Of a DNA stretch of 64,000 nucleotides, positions 46,817-59,190 are shown piece after piece. Position 1 is the stretch's first letter; each line of letters opens with the position of its first letter. This DNA is from Typha latifolia (lineage: Eukaryota > Streptophyta > Magnoliopsida > Poales > Typhaceae): contig CM034105.1 in the NCBI GenBank assembly GCA_019914945.1, positions 5,580,001 to 5,644,000 on the forward strand, read 5' to 3'. Below the pieces are notes generated by a model, which was not told the origin of the DNA, searched no databases, and saw only the letters and a list, made by a program, of their open reading frames with translations. Made by a program: the position numbers and the translations under genes.

Positions 46817-48013
46817 AGTAAGAAGATCAGCAAAACTTTTTAGTTATTTGTGGCATTTTCTGACTAATTAAGGTAACTGTCACGTACGTGTATTTTATAT
46901 GGCATGTAATTTGTATTTTGAAACTAAGAAAATGTCATCTTATATCTTAGTCTTGTCGGAATATATCAATTATTTTATCCTTACGTCGTGCAACAGACTT
47001 GTATTGCACTAAAATGCTAAAAAGTAATGCGATAGCACTCAAACAACGCTCTTTATCCTTATAGCACTACCAGGCATGCATGCCACTATGGTGTAAGAAT
47101 AGTAGAATGAACAAATTTTAATTGAGGATAATGAAAATGTTAACTTGCTTTTTTCCTTTTAACTCTAAAAGCATAAGTTATTAGTTAATTGCCAACAGTA
47201 GATTTGCATAAACGGGCAAAGATTTTATATTTTTCAGACTCTATCGACTATTTAGAAGCGTAAGCTATTAGAAAACGGTAAATAACTGCTGCCTAAGAGA
47301 CTTTATTACCATCGCCGCCTCCGCCACCTCCGCCGCCACCGCCGCCGCCACCAGTAGGATCGATGCTGCCTGACGAATACCCGCTATGCTGCGGCAAATA
47401 CCCGGTCGACAACGGCAAACTGTTCCTCGGCCCAACGGCGTATACCACGTTCTTCAACGGCTGTCCGGTCAGCAGGAAGGCGAGGTACAGCCGCGTGTTC
47501 TGCAAGATGGTCAATGACTTGGCCACCACCAGGCTGCCTTGGTCCGGCGGGCACGCCTTGGAGCTCATCCCGCCGAGGTAGTACTGCTTCGCCATCGCCA
47601 GCCCGTCGGCCTGGACCCACCCGGCCATTGCGCTGCTCCCGACCATCGACCCTGTTGGCGAGAACCCGATCGAGACGTACGTTCCGGTGTCCGGAGCCGA
47701 TAGCACGAAGCTCCATTCGTTGGCTCCTGTCTTGCCGTACTGAAATTAATGCATGGCCATTTACGTACGTACCATTAGCAAGCCATGCATCATAGTGTTA
47801 GTCTACGTGTATACATGTTATGAAGGTATATGTACGTACCCTTAGGATGAAGTCTCCTGTTTTCCATGCAGTGATGCAGCTGAGAGAAGAGGTGTTGAAG
47901 GGAATAAGATTGCCAACGGCGAGATTGGAGGAGCAAGAATCTGATTGAGATCTCACAAGGCAAGTGTAGGCAAGAAATGAGAGGAAAAGGATGGATCTCT
48001 TGATCATGTCCAT
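45430..48013 (-). CDS. DOMON-cytochrome b561 protein (CYBDOM), 4 exons, 401 aa
   Basis: Minus-strand exons are 47840-48013, 47310-47739, 46264-46634 and 45430-45660. Residues 1-22 form a signal peptide (ILFLSFLAYTCLV). The DOMON domain spans roughly 45-170: GFSPTGSMVGSSAMAGWV, KQYYLGGM, AVGPRNSLP. A long linker follows with 13 consecutive Gly, then Asp/Glu/Gly repeats (about 189-230). The b561 part (about 245-390) has several membrane spans and the four heme-ligand histidines: H250 in RKHG, H283 in FYSH, H311 in DTHK and H347/H348 in WYHH. Plant CYBDOMs carry electrons across membranes, the DOMON facing the apoplast and ascorbate likely donating on the cytosolic side; that role is family knowledge. 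All splice phases agree. The second Met (48007) is an alternative start. Exon 2 is strikingly GC-rich against the AT-rich surroundings. Confidence 0.95.
46770..46816. repeat. (TA)n(TG)n microsatellite in CYBDOM intron 2
   Basis: A TA run turning into a TG run, inside the 675-nt intron between exons 2 and 3. Confidence 0.95.
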
Positions 48014-49479
48014 CGTTAACTCCTATGGCATGAACCCTTGGTTTCGAATGGTGTAGGGGTCTTTAATTTGATGTACTTAAAGATGGAACATAGTTGATGG
48101 TGTGTTTGATGTTCCCTATGCTTGGAGAAACCATGGGGCCTATATATATATTGTCTATCAATAATGTATGTGCAATTAAAATATATAAAGTTGAGGCGGT
48201 GGGATCCCATCTCCATCAACTATTTATATATGACAGATAAGAATACCTCTTTGTTACAGCTCACGACTGATACCACCTTAGAGCTAAACTGTGGTCTAAT
48301 GGCATTAGCCTTATTTTGAGGTCAACGAGATACTACTTCGAACAAGTAATCTTGGTATCGATCCCATAGGATTAGTTAGAAAGCTTATTAATTAGAGGTT
48401 TATGAAGCAAGGAATGGAGAGATTGCGTTCAATTTAGTGATACAGGAGTTAATTTATAGAAGCGAAGTTTCTTAACTTGCTTAGGTACATTACGTTTGAG
48501 TTAACTTAATTTAATGGATATGGAAGACTACGAAACATAAAGACTTAAAATAGCTAGATGTTAAACATAACACTTCATGAGATGGAGATGGCTATGATGT
48601 CATGTAATTAGACTTAGTTATTGTATTGTAGCTCCCATTCATATTTTCACTCTTAAACAGATCAGGTTAAGGTATGTAATCGAGAATATTGACAAATCCT
48701 ATGAGAGAGCCTCTTTTAATTATTACTTTGATTGGTTAAGATGATCATTTGGCTGTCCAAAAAATCAAGCTTGTGGAGCTCTTTTGGTGATACACCTCGA
48801 TTAAGCTCCACTCATATTTAAAATTAGACAAGGTTGACCAATTGGGGCATAGGTCAGCTCAATCAGCACAATTTTTTTTAGAAGCCCCACACTTGGCTGA
48901 GAATAGACCGACCAACGTGGTGACCAGGGAGGAGATCGACTAAGTAGGTAGAGACGCAACTGAGAGGAAGAGGGAGGCGAGATCACGAGGAGGAGAGAGA
49001 AGACCCGACGAAGGCGGAGATAGGTGAGGAGAGGTAAAGCACATTGAAGGCATCAGGTGGGAGGGATGGTGCTTTGGGTTCTAGATGATGGCAGCTTGAC
49101 CTTATCGACTAAACCTCCACCACCCAAACACCCGTCTGCTTGAGAGAACTTGCAAGCTCGAACCACCAGCAAGGGGAAAGGGCAAAAGAAAAGGATAAGG
49201 ATTAAGGGAAAGGGAAAGAGGGAAGAGGGAAAGGGGAAACCTTAAGGGGAGAAGAAACTTTTCCCCTCCCTTGGCACCTAGCTAGAGGAGGGGAGGAGAG
49301 GGAGCAACAATGGGAAATCACGACGGGTGGAAGATGGCAGCCAACCCTAGCAGAAGTAGGGCTAGCGCCAAGGGTAAAAAGGAGAATCCTCAATCAATTA
49401 GCTCCGCTTGATAACACTCAATTTATATTTTTTTATACAATTTGATTAGGGACATCTTCCTCTGGAGCAACTCTTTAGT
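48014..49479. other. Promoter side of CYBDOM and unassigned sequence
   Basis: The first several hundred bases upstream of 48013 would hold the CYBDOM promoter; no box is decisive. 48780-49400 is purine-rich (GGGAAAGG-type words). No gene is recognisable. Confidence 0.45.
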
Positions 49480-50362
49480 CTCTGCTTCTTCGCAACTAAC
49501 CATGTCTATAATAGACGATGACCTCCTACTCTCATAACTACTCTTAAAAGACAAGAAGGAAGAAGTCATAACCTTGGAGAAAGGTTGCACTATTCAAAAT
49601 CGCAAACCTAATCTTTGCCTGGTAGGGAAGCTAGTCATGGACAGAAACTTCAACTGTTTTGGCATAAAGAATACTCTCACGAAGGCGTGGAACTTTGAAA
49701 AAGTGTTGAATTAATTCTTAAGGCCAGAAGGAACATTAATTTTCTTCTTGCTTTTGAGTTAGAAATAGATAAATAGAAAGTCTAGCTAGGCTCTCCTTGG
49801 TTGTACAATAGATTTGTTCGTCATTGGTCCTTTCCACCCTAATCTTCTTCCAGACCAGCAAAACTTCACCCACATTGAGTTCTAGGTGTGGTTTCATGGT
49901 CTTCTACTAGAGTATATGTCATAGAAGATAGCGCTAGCCCTAGCTGAACGGATCGAAGGCTCTATAAGCTCTGACGCTATTGATGCAACGAAATGGATGA
50001 GGTTCATACGTAGTCGCATATATGTGGATATAACTAAGCCACTAGTGGTTGTGCTTTTAGTGTCCCTCCTCAACGACATCACCCAAGAGCTACTACTAAA
50101 GTATGAGCGGCTACCAAGACACTATATTTTTTGCAGCTGTATTGGGCATGAGATCTTGGACTACATGCACCAGGGAGCATTGGAAGTGAAGGTGAGGAAT
50201 GAATTCCCCCCTCCCCATATGGGGGCTCAGTTGATGGAATTGTTGAAGCCATGTCTCTCCAATCTCAATGTAGTCTCATCGGTGTCAGAGAGTTCAGCGA
50301 GTAGTGGAGGTAGTCAGAAAGCGCCCCTCCAATGGTTCACCGTGACTCGCCATCATGCATAG
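49480..50362 (+). pseudogene. LINE ORF1-like remnant (DUF4283 and zinc knuckle)
   Basis: The plus strand reads CLVGKLVMDRNFNCFGIKNT and AWNFEKVLN, the end of a DUF4283 domain. After shifts comes IYVDITKPL, then LLKYERLPRHYIFCSCIGHE (49997-50362), which is the CCHC_4-type knuckle of plant LINE ORF1 and related proteins. The knuckle keeps C-x2-style Cys and His in damaged form (the last Cys is Tyr). No RT part follows. Confidence 0.75.
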
Positions 50363-50905
50363 CGTCCCCAAGACCTCCTTCTCCAAGATCATCTCATCAT
50401 GGAAACATGTCGATCCTAGAGTCCCCTAAGGGCTTATTTTGAAGAGACGTGCCGGGCATATTCAAAATATCATAATGTTACTAAAATCATGGATGTATTT
50501 CAAAAATGACATTCTTAATAAAATCTAACTAATTAGTTATAACTTAAATAAAATTTAGATTAAGAAAAACTAACTTTTCCGTTGTATGAGTTATTTAAAA
50601 TTGTTAAACAATTATCAAATATCTTATGATACCATTGTAGAAGAAAGGGAAACATTTATTATGCAAGAAAAGAAATATTTACTTTCTAAACTTTACTAAA
50701 GAAGGGTATTATAGCCATTTACATACTTTTTTAGGGGGGAAATTTGCACGAAACACAATTGATTTTCTTTTTTCTCGGTCAAGCTTATTTTCGATTTCTT
50801 TCACAGGTGAGGTACTTTCTATTTTTTAATTTAAATTTGCCCTTCTATCATTTACTGTCTCATTAAATATTGATGGAATACTATAAGAGAGAGAAGTTGT
50901 CCCGT
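50363..50905. other. AT-rich, no gene
   Basis: Nothing recognisable between the LINE remnant and the CTT microsatellite. Confidence 0.5.
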
Positions 50906-51050
50906 ACTCTTCTTCTTCTTCTTCTTCTTCTTCTTCTTCTTCTTCTTCTTCTTCTTCTTCTATTGTTGTTGCATCTTTTACTAGTGATGTTGTTGCTTCT
51001 TCTTCTTCTACTTCTGTTGTTGCTTCTTCTTCTTCTACTTCTGTTGTTGC
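50906..51050 (+). repeat. (CTT)n microsatellite
   Basis: About 45-50 nt of pure CTT followed by interrupted CTTCTT/GTTGTTG runs. It creates a meaningless poly-Leu ORF. Confidence 0.95.
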
Positions 51051-51069
51051 TTTAATATTTTTTAATTAA

Positions 51070-53250
51070 TAAATTAAGAGACTAATCGATTTTTTTTTAA
51101 ATTCATGGATTAACTATGAATTTCATAAATTAATTATGTACCTAATAATAAATCATATAATAAAAAAAATAATTGTCACTTTCTTTTAGCTACTCACAGC
51201 ACCAATATCCTATCTATTTGAAAGATTGATTATAACATTTGAGTATTTTAGCTTTTTCAATTAGGAAAAAAAAACCTCATGCATGTATATTTAAGAAATT
51301 ATGTTAGATTAAAAATAGCGCTCATAATAATTAGAAAAATATTATTAATTATGAAATGTCTCCAAAAATTTCAATAGAGTTATACTCGTCTTACTTCACC
51401 TCATTCTCTTTGCTTTTACCACTTTAAGTCATAGTTTATTTATTAAATTCCTAATTAATTTACAACGTTTTTTTTTCTACTCTTATTTCTATTTATTTTT
51501 ATATATTTCACTTGTTCACTATTTTATCTCTATATAAGAGGCTTATATACAATTGTTTTCGATGAAAATAAGAAGAAGACAAATAATGTTAGTAAATATA
51601 AAACAAAATTTATAACTTAACTATGAAATTTATAAATTAACTGTAAAATTTGTTAATTAAGTATGTACCTAATACAAATCTTACAGTAAAATTAATATTT
51701 TTCCCTTTCTTTAAGATACTCATAGCACTAATATTTTGTCCTTTTGAAAAGTTAATTATAACATTTGATTCTTTTAGCTCTTTCAATTGGAAAAAAATCT
51801 GTACACTTAAAAATTATGTTAGACTAAAAATAGTGTTCATAACTATTAGAAAAGTATTTAGTTATTATGAAATATCTCAAAAAGTTTTAATAAACTTTTT
51901 TTTGAAATGGGAAGTTTTAATAAAGTTGTATCTCTCTTACTTTTTCGTCATTCTCCTTCATTTTATCACTTTACTTGGTAATTTATTTGTAAATTTGTAG
52001 TTAATTTGTAATTTTTTTCTTAGTCTACTTATTTTCTATTTATTCTTATATATTTCACTCATTCATGGTCTCATTTTTCTTGAATGAGAGGCTTGTATAT
52101 AATTATTTCTAGTAAAAAAAAAGCCATATAAGGTTAGTAAATATATATAACTATAAAATTCATAGATTAACTGTGAAATCCGTATATATACAACCAAATT
52201 CATAGATTAACTGTGAAATTTATAAATTAACTATAAAATTTATAAATAAATTATGTACCTAATACAAAATCATACATGTTCTTTCTTTATGAAAGTTTAA
52301 TTATAGCATTGATTTTTTAGTTCTTTTAATTGAAAAAAAATATCTCATGTAAACTTAAGAAATTGTATTAAATTAAAAATAGTGCTCATAACTAGTCTAG
52401 AAATTCTAACTCTACGACAATCTTTCTCCACAGGCTACCTACTCATACGGCACTATCGCACATCAATCCACCACCCTTCAACAACCACCGCAATGTCGGT
52501 ATATACAATTTTGTCCAGATTCGATCTTCCTCCATTATTTTATTAATATCTTTTTAACCTGACCTCAAAATCTTTTCGTCCCAAAGCTATTAGATCCGTG
52601 ACTCCTGAAGCTACCACACATAAAATTAGAGCTTTACTATCATTTTTTATTTATTCTTATATATTTCACTTATTCATGGTCCATTTTTTCTTGTATGAGA
52701 GGCTTGTATATAATTGTTTCTAGTTAAAAAAAGAAGAAGCCAAATAAGGTTAGTAAATATATATAACTATAAAATTCATATATTAACTATAAAATTCATA
52801 AATATACAACGAAATTCATAGATTAATTATGAAATTCGTAAATTAACTATAAAACATACATGTTCTTTCTTTATGAAAGGTTAATTATAGCATTGATTCT
52901 TTTAGTTCCTTTAATGGAAAAAAAGATCTCACGTAAACTTAAGAAACTTAAGAAATTGTGTTAGATTAAAAATAGTGCTCATAACTAGTCTAGAAATCCT
53001 AACTCTACCTACAAACCCTAGCGACAATCTTTCTCCATGGGCTATCTACTCATACGGCCAACCTCCACTATTGCACGGCAATCCACTGCCCTTCAACAAC
53101 CACCACAACGTCGGTATTTTCAATTCTGTCCAGATTCGATCTTCCTCAACTATTTTATTAATATCTTTTAATCAACCTCAAAATCTTTTTATTCTAAAGC
53201 TACTAGATCCGTGACTCCTAAAGCTATCACCCATAAAATTTTTAGCATTT
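51070..53250 (+). repeat. Degenerate tandem repeat, about four copies of a 0.55-0.6 kb unit
   Basis: The words CATAAATTAA(C/T)TATG and GTACCTAATA recur near 51120, 51660 and 52250, and related TATAAAATTCATA blocks near 52790. AGATTAAAAATAG(C/T)GCTCATAA recurs near 51305, 51823, 52370 and 52965. The last two units also share a 140-nt block (CAATCTTTCTCCA to TTTTATTAATATC) at 52420-52560 and 53022-53165. No coding content. Confidence 0.75.
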
Positions 53251-55200
53251 TCTATAAAGTACTCGTTCCATACCTAGTTCGTAACGTTTATTTGTCAAAG
53301 TCTAGTTAAAGTTACATTTCAAGTTATTTTAAAATTAGAGTTTTATCTTTGGAAATTGTCTTAGATTAGGAATCCGTCTTTTAGAGCCTTGTATTTAAAT
53401 ATGATGATGATGATATTTTGTTTTATTTAATAAAGTTCTTCCGCATATTGTGAGGCATAAAACAGAGATCATGATCTCACTGAAGCAATAGTAAATTTTG
53501 GTGTCATTCCAGGTTGATATGTCACAAGCCAAGCTTAAGCTTAGGTATCATTATCACAGAAAAGGTGGAATAAATCAACTTAAATCAAAGGAACGGCTCA
53601 AGATAGGCATGCAACATTTTGACTTTCTAAGTACAAAACACGTTATCACGGAATATTAAGGATAATCGTGTTGCAATCTGATTGTTCTTCAGATGGTTTG
53701 AATGTGGTGAAAGTTATCTTTATTTTATTAAAGAAGTTGTTGGTCAAAACTTTTATATAAAGGTCAACAAGCTTTCCTTAATATACTAGTAATTTTTGAA
53801 TATTAACCTGGATCTGCCTAGTATTTGACGTAACAAATTAAATATCTACTTCAACGAGATGCCACTTGAAATAAGGAAAAAATAAATCTTCCACTCGAGA
53901 AAGGGTTTGAAATTTTCCTTTCTCTAACTCCATTATGTTTGACTTTCTATTGCAAACAAAGAAGAATAAACTAGTACATACCTTCTTTTTTTCAAGTCTT
54001 CTGCGCATCCAAAAATAAAAAAGTTCTTTCTTTCTTTCTTTCTTTCTTTCTTTTTTCTTTGTTTTTGAAAAAAAAAACATCTAAATGGCTCCGAGGTTGC
54101 GCCTCTAATTTTCAACGTGATAAGTAAAATTATATGAAAATTTATAAATAATATCTTTTTTTTCTTTTTCAATCAACACACTAGTCTTTAAAGAATTTTG
54201 TAATTTAAACCTTTTTTCTCATAATTTTTTTATATGCCACTTTGAGTTTTTAAGTATAAGGCAAAACCGACATAGAAATATTCGGCTAGGATATTAGAAG
54301 TAGAGTATAGCGATTAAATTTAGAATAGATAATTATATTTAAACCCTCTGAATTATCATCATTTTCTGTATATAATCTCTGAACTTTTCTTTTATACCAC
54401 ATATACCCTTTGATTTAAATTTTTTTTTAATTTAGAGATCTGTATAATTACTTTTTTCTTAGTTTAAAAGGGTATATATGGATATATATATTTTTAGTTT
54501 AGAAGAGGGCGTATATGGGTAATAAAAATATTCAGCAAGTATATCAGAAAAAAAGAAGTAATAATTCAGAGAGTTTAAGTAAAATGTAAAATTATCCCAA
54601 CTTAGAACGAGGTTCTTTAGTTTGGTCGGGAGGGATAGGATGGGATAAAGCCTAAAATGGTTGGTTTGATGTTTATTTTACTTGTAGTATTGTTTATATA
54701 GTCCAAGTTTAGGACTTGTGTCAAAGAGTCGTCGCTTAATATTCTCTCTTTCGTTTATGCATCGGATGCTAACGAAATGTACTTACCTACAGACTTTTCC
54801 TCAATAAAATAAAATAAAATAAATCTGTGGTGTGCAAATTAAACAACACACAATTTGTTTTCTTTAAGATTTCAGAGCCGAAAACAATGAAGTTTGAATT
54901 CCATTAATTCTTTGAGGAAAACAAGAAGCAGTTTGTTTTACGATTTCAAGTCAATCCATATTCTTAAATGGCGTAGGAAGAACGAAACTACGGTACTAAA
55001 AAAAGTCATAGAATTTTGCAATTGTAAGCATTAGTCAATGCATTACGTATGCCAACCTCTAATACACAACTGCATTTCTTTTACCAAATAATGACTTTAA
55101 TTAAGCTTTGTTAACTTAAAAAACTTGTGTTACAAGTTAGGGATTTTGAAGTCCAAATTCTGAAAAAGGTTGCTGAAAAGAATTTCAAGTCGATCGACTT
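53251..55200. other. AT-rich sequence with a (CTTT)n tract
   Basis: A CTTT tetranucleotide run lies at about 54022-54055. ORFs over it are low-complexity. About 54340-54600 is AT-rich with TATATGG repeats. No gene. Confidence 0.6.
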
Positions 55201-55980
55201 GAAGACTGGACCCTAAACTCATCTTTATCAAGGGTTTGGCCATGGATTTCAAATGGTAGATTGGACTCAGGATGTGCAAGTACAAATTAAAGATTGATAT
55301 GTAATAAGACTACCATCACGAACTAGTAGTAATTTCTTCATCTTTGACCATGGATTTCAAATCACAAACAATTACTAGTCAATTTCAAATCACAAAATAT
55401 TAGTTTTTATTACTTACTTTTACATGTATACCCTTCTAAAATGTCTTATCTACATATACACTTTAAAATTTGATCTTTTCCTTTAAATCTTTTCATCAAA
55501 AACTTGGTATTATTACCATTTTACTTTCACAGATATCCATCAAACCGAACTACAAGGTAAAATTTTATCAATTTAATTATAAAAAGATATAAAAGTATTC
55601 TTATTTTTATGTACATATATATTTTTTTCAATTAAGATTAAATTAAATTTGAGAAAATGTAACCTCAAGGGTACATATGCAAGCTAAAACTATGAGATTA
55701 AAAATGTATACACACAAATAAGGAACTTTTGAATGATAAACATAAAAAATTAAAATTAAAAGTAATTAAATAATTCTTTATCTTTGACCACTTCTAAATT
55801 CCAAACAGTTGTTCAAACTAAAACCCCTTAAATTCTTTGCACCCCTACTGCCTTAGCATTGAACAGGCTTCAAGACTACTCTTATATAAATACCCGTCCC
55901 CATAGGACTAACTTTGAGCAGCCTACTACGACACTTACTACTCTTCATCTTTTACACAACGTCTTGGCCTTCAAACTTTG
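55140..55980 (+). repeat. Duplicated 5' region of PIP-A (copy 1 of the PIP unit)
   Basis: It aligns with 58250-58945. Shared blocks are TTGGCCATGGATTTCA, AGATTGGACT, CTTCTAAATTCCAAACAGTT and TTTGAGCAGCCTACTAC. With the genes it defines a tandem unit of about 3 kb. Confidence 0.8.
55784..55890 (+). promoter_or_regulatory. PIP-A promoter: W-box and TATA box
   Basis: TTGACC (55784-55789) is a WRKY-binding W-box core. TATATAAA at 55883-55890 lies about 115 nt before the first ATG. Both elements recur at the same spacing in front of PIP-B. A further TTTGACC lies near 55346. Confidence 0.6.
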
Positions 55981-56003
55981 ATCCTGAACCGAACTAGTGA
56001 TAT

Positions 56004-56240
56004 ATGAAAACGATGAATTTTCCAAAATCCTGCACCATATTTCTTGTCCTAGCCGTCTCGTTTATGATAATGGCATGCAATGATCAGTATGTCGACGCTA
56101 CGAGGTCGGCACCGGAGTGTTTCAACGGAGAGGCGGCGGCAGAATACCGGCCGACGATGTTCGAGAAGGCTAGGGCAACGACGGCGATGTGGATGGCGAG
56201 GTTGCCTTCCGGGCCTAGCCCGCGAGGTGCTGGTCATTAG
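56004..56240 (+). CDS. PIP/PIPL signal peptide precursor A, 78 aa
   Basis: Single-exon gene for a secreted peptide precursor. The N-terminus has a hydrophobic core (FLVLAVSFMIMAC), and the predicted cut is near DQYVDATRS. A variable middle ends in WMARLPSGPSPRGAGH at the stop. SGPS followed by a GxGH end is the diagnostic C-terminal motif of PAMP-induced secreted peptides, whose mature 11-13 residue hydroxyproline peptide signals through an HAE-like receptor kinase in Arabidopsis. The Met at residue 4 (56013) aligns with the start of PIP-B, so the first three residues may not be native. Coding GC is higher than in the flanks. Confidence in the family is high from the tail. Confidence 0.9.
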   Translation: MKTMNFPKSCTIFLVLAVSFMIMACNDQYVDATRSAPECFNGEAAAEYRPTMFEKARATTAMWMARLPSGPSPRGAGH

Positions 56241-58249
56241 CTTTGGCTAAGAAGTACATGCCAAGACACAGTTATATAGAATGTATCAAACCATACAACC
56301 ATACAAGAAGAGAGAGAGAGAGAGATTATTTAGTTGGAAGACAAGTGGATTCATACAATATAATACTCTTTTTTTTAGTCAATATTTGATTATTTCATAT
56401 TTTCTATCGACTTTGTTATTTGTTTTTATGAATATAAGAGCATATCTGTGTATTTCTCACTAATTTTAGTGGCAAAATATGCTCGCCCATCTAAGCTTCA
56501 ATTCATTAATTCATTAAAAGTAAAACCAAGATGGAGGATAATTCATTAATTTAAATGGGTAAAGGTTTTTATATTTTAAATCATAGATGGGCATATCAAG
56601 ATTCGAATTTAGGACATCTACTTTGGAACCATATGAATTCACCAAGTTCTCTAAAATTTAAATTGCTAGAAAATAGTGGTTTTTATATTTTATTTTTAGT
56701 ATTAAGCTTTTAAGTACACGATGAGTTAATATTTTATCTAGTTAGAGTTTTACTATATTAAAGATTTGTTACGAACCAAATCTGAAACAATCTGGATGAA
56801 ATAAAATTATAAAAATTTATATAGTGATAGCTTCGGAAGTTAGGATTCTAATAGTTTTGGTTTCACATAAATTAGAGATCGAGATGAAAATATATAAATA
56901 AAATAGTAGATAAATTAGATATTGAGATGAAAATATATAAATAAAATAGTAGAGGAAAGTCAGAACAGGACAAATTGGTAAATATTCGATGTTGCGCACG
57001 TTCGTTGGAGGGTGGCGGACACCCAAGGGTGGTGGTTGACAGCCATATAACAGGGTGGCTCGTAACAAAATATGGTGGCTAAGGTTTGGGTGCTTGGAAG
57101 GATTTTACGGTTATGATCTACTCCTATAAAGATAAAGACGATCTAACGGTTACGGTAAAATTATAAATGCAATAATAATAAAATAACTAAACTCAATTAT
57201 TTCTTAATGCTTTGATGCTTGGATGATTAAACAAAAAAGACCAACCCCTTTATTTATAGAGGTCGGGTATAATGAGTGCTGCTCGGACTAGCCTTAAATA
57301 CTTATATAACTCGAACTAGGAATTGTTTTAGAAGCTTACTTAACTTAATTAAATTTATCTTAGTAGCTTATATGACTTAATTAAACTTGCCTTAGTGGTT
57401 TACACAATTTAATTGGACTTGTCTTAAAGACTTACTCTAATGACTTACATGAGAGACAAATATGAATTAATTAAAAAATAAAAATATTTAATCCATCAAG
57501 CTCAATATTCTTATGATGCAATCCTACCTGATCCGATTTACATCAAGATTCCATTAGATATTGCCTCAAGAGTTATAGAGGTAAGCCTACAACCTTAAAG
57601 GTCAACAATATTGGACACCAAATACGTGAAGCAGTACATTGACGGGGAGTCAAGCAAAGCACTATCAAGAGGATTGTGGGCAATAACAATTAGATAGTAA
57701 GTATTTTGTAATCGTTATTTTTATAATACTTGGTTTAATATGATAGAAAAGATTTGATAATAAATTTTTTTATGTTAAAATCATTGTGTTTGCTTCTATA
57801 TTTGTGTTTCATATTTTAATTGTCTCTTATCGTTCTAAGTGAAATAAATTTTGTAAAGGTAATTAAATATTTTCATAGTTATTTAATCTCTACTTTCTAT
57901 TATCTATTCTTATGCGATACTATGGGTCACATCTTTCATCTATCCATGCGCAATATATAGTAGCAACGTATGAAGGGGCATATTATTTGTAGTGTAAGCG
58001 GTGGAAAACAAATTATTTGTTTGCACTTGGGTATAATGACTTGATTTGGCTAAACGTTTGTTGTAGCTTGGAAGATCAACTCCATGATGAAACAGGTTGG
58101 AGCATTGGTTTGCCAATGTTTGGCTTAAAGGTTTAGTTTAGCAGTGCAGTGGTTTGGAGCAGTAGCTCGATGCGATATTTAGCCCATATATGGCCCTTGT
58201 ATGGGAGGATTGGCTTAGTTATCTACCTCATTATCTCAACAAAAAAAAT
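56241..58249. other. Spacer between PIP-A and PIP-B
   Basis: 56241-56460 is the 3' flank shared with PIP-B (AGAATGTATCAAACCATACA, AGAGAGAGATTATTTAGTTG, ACAAGTGGATTCATACAATA). The remaining 1.8 kb is AT-rich; no exon or element could be recognised. Confidence 0.55.
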
Positions 58250-58945
58250 TGTCAGAATTTTGAAGTCCAAATTCCAAAAAGGGGTGCTAAAAAAGAATTT
58301 CAAGTAAATAAGAAATTAGGCTGGACCATGAACTGATTTTATTAAGGATTGGCCATGGATTTCACATGGCAGATTGGACTTAGAATGTAAAAACAGGAGA
58401 TTGAGAATTAAAGACTAAGACCACCATGGAAACATAAGACCACCATGGAAACTATTAGTAGTCATATATAATTTCAAATGACAAAATATTAGTTTCTTTG
58501 AGTCTTTATATATATACTCTTCTAAATATATACATCAAACCGAACTAGACGTCAAAATTTTATCAAGTTAATTATAAAAATATTTTTATTTTTGTTTGCA
58601 TATATTTTCTATTTAAGCAACAAAAAAAAAAAAGAGTTTTAAAAGGTATGCATGCAAATATGAAACTTTCAACGGACAAAGAAAAACAAAAGTTAAAAGA
58701 AAATAAAACCTAGCTACATACTTTCTTCATCTTTGACCACTTCTAAATTCCAAACAGTTGTTCAAAACAAAAACCCCTAAATTCTTTGCACACCTCTCAT
58801 GTAAGCATTGAAAAGGCTTCATTAAAGACCAAGACCACTCTTATATATACCCCTCCATCTAACCAACTTTGAGCAGCCTACTACAACACTCACTGCTCTT
58901 CATCTCTTACACACCTCTTGACCTTAAAACTTTGATCCTTAGCCT
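58250..58945 (+). repeat. Duplicated 5' region of PIP-B (copy 2 of the PIP unit)
   Basis: Counterpart of 55140-55980, with small indels; includes a poly-A stretch near 58621. Confidence 0.8.
58733..58849 (+). promoter_or_regulatory. PIP-B promoter: W-box and TATA box
   Basis: TTGACC at 58733-58738 and TATATATA at 58842-58849, about 117 nt before the ATG. The spacing is nearly the same as for PIP-A. Confidence 0.6.
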
Positions 58946-58965
58946 ACCTACCCAAGTATCAAGCG

Positions 58966-59190
58966 ATGAGTTTTCGAAAATCCTGCACACTATTTCTTCT
59001 TCTAGCCGTCTCGTTTATGATAATAGCATGCAGTCAGTACGTCGACGCTACGAGGTCGGCACCGGAGTGTTTCGACGGAGAGGCGGCGGCAGAATACCGG
59101 CCGACGATGTTCGAGAAGGCTACGGCAACGATGGCGACATGGATGGCGAGGTTGCCGTCCGGGCCTAGTCCGGGAGGTGGTGGTCATTAG
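58966..59190 (+). CDS. PIP/PIPL signal peptide precursor B, 74 aa
   Basis: Single exon. Hydrophobic signal (LFLLLAVSFMIIACS) followed by QYVDATRSAPECF and an Ala/Glu-rich middle almost identical to PIP-A, ending in MARLPSGPSPGGGGH. The residue after SGPSP is Gly rather than Arg, and the penultimate pair is GG. It is a tandem duplicate of PIP-A with strong similarity over promoter, coding and 3' flank (about 3 kb period). A longer ORF in another frame (58869-59168) overlaps it and is rejected. Confidence 0.9.
   Translation: MSFRKSCTLFLLLAVSFMIIACSQYVDATRSAPECFDGEAAAEYRPTMFEKATATMATWMARLPSGPSPGGGGH

Noticed and set aside
48240..48360. Possible tRNA-like sequence with GTGGTCTAATGGC
   Set aside because: It resembles part of a D-arm, but no matching acceptor stem or T-arm (GGTTCGA-type) follows at the right distance.
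50870..51055. Poly-Leu ORF
   Set aside because: Translation of a CTT microsatellite.
53838..54172. Two Lys-rich minus-strand ORFs
   Set aside because: They span a CTTT microsatellite and share no domain or conservation.
58869..59168. 99-codon ORF overlapping PIP-B
   Set aside because: Other frame; not conserved in PIP-A, where homologous DNA is interrupted, and it lacks the SGPS motif.
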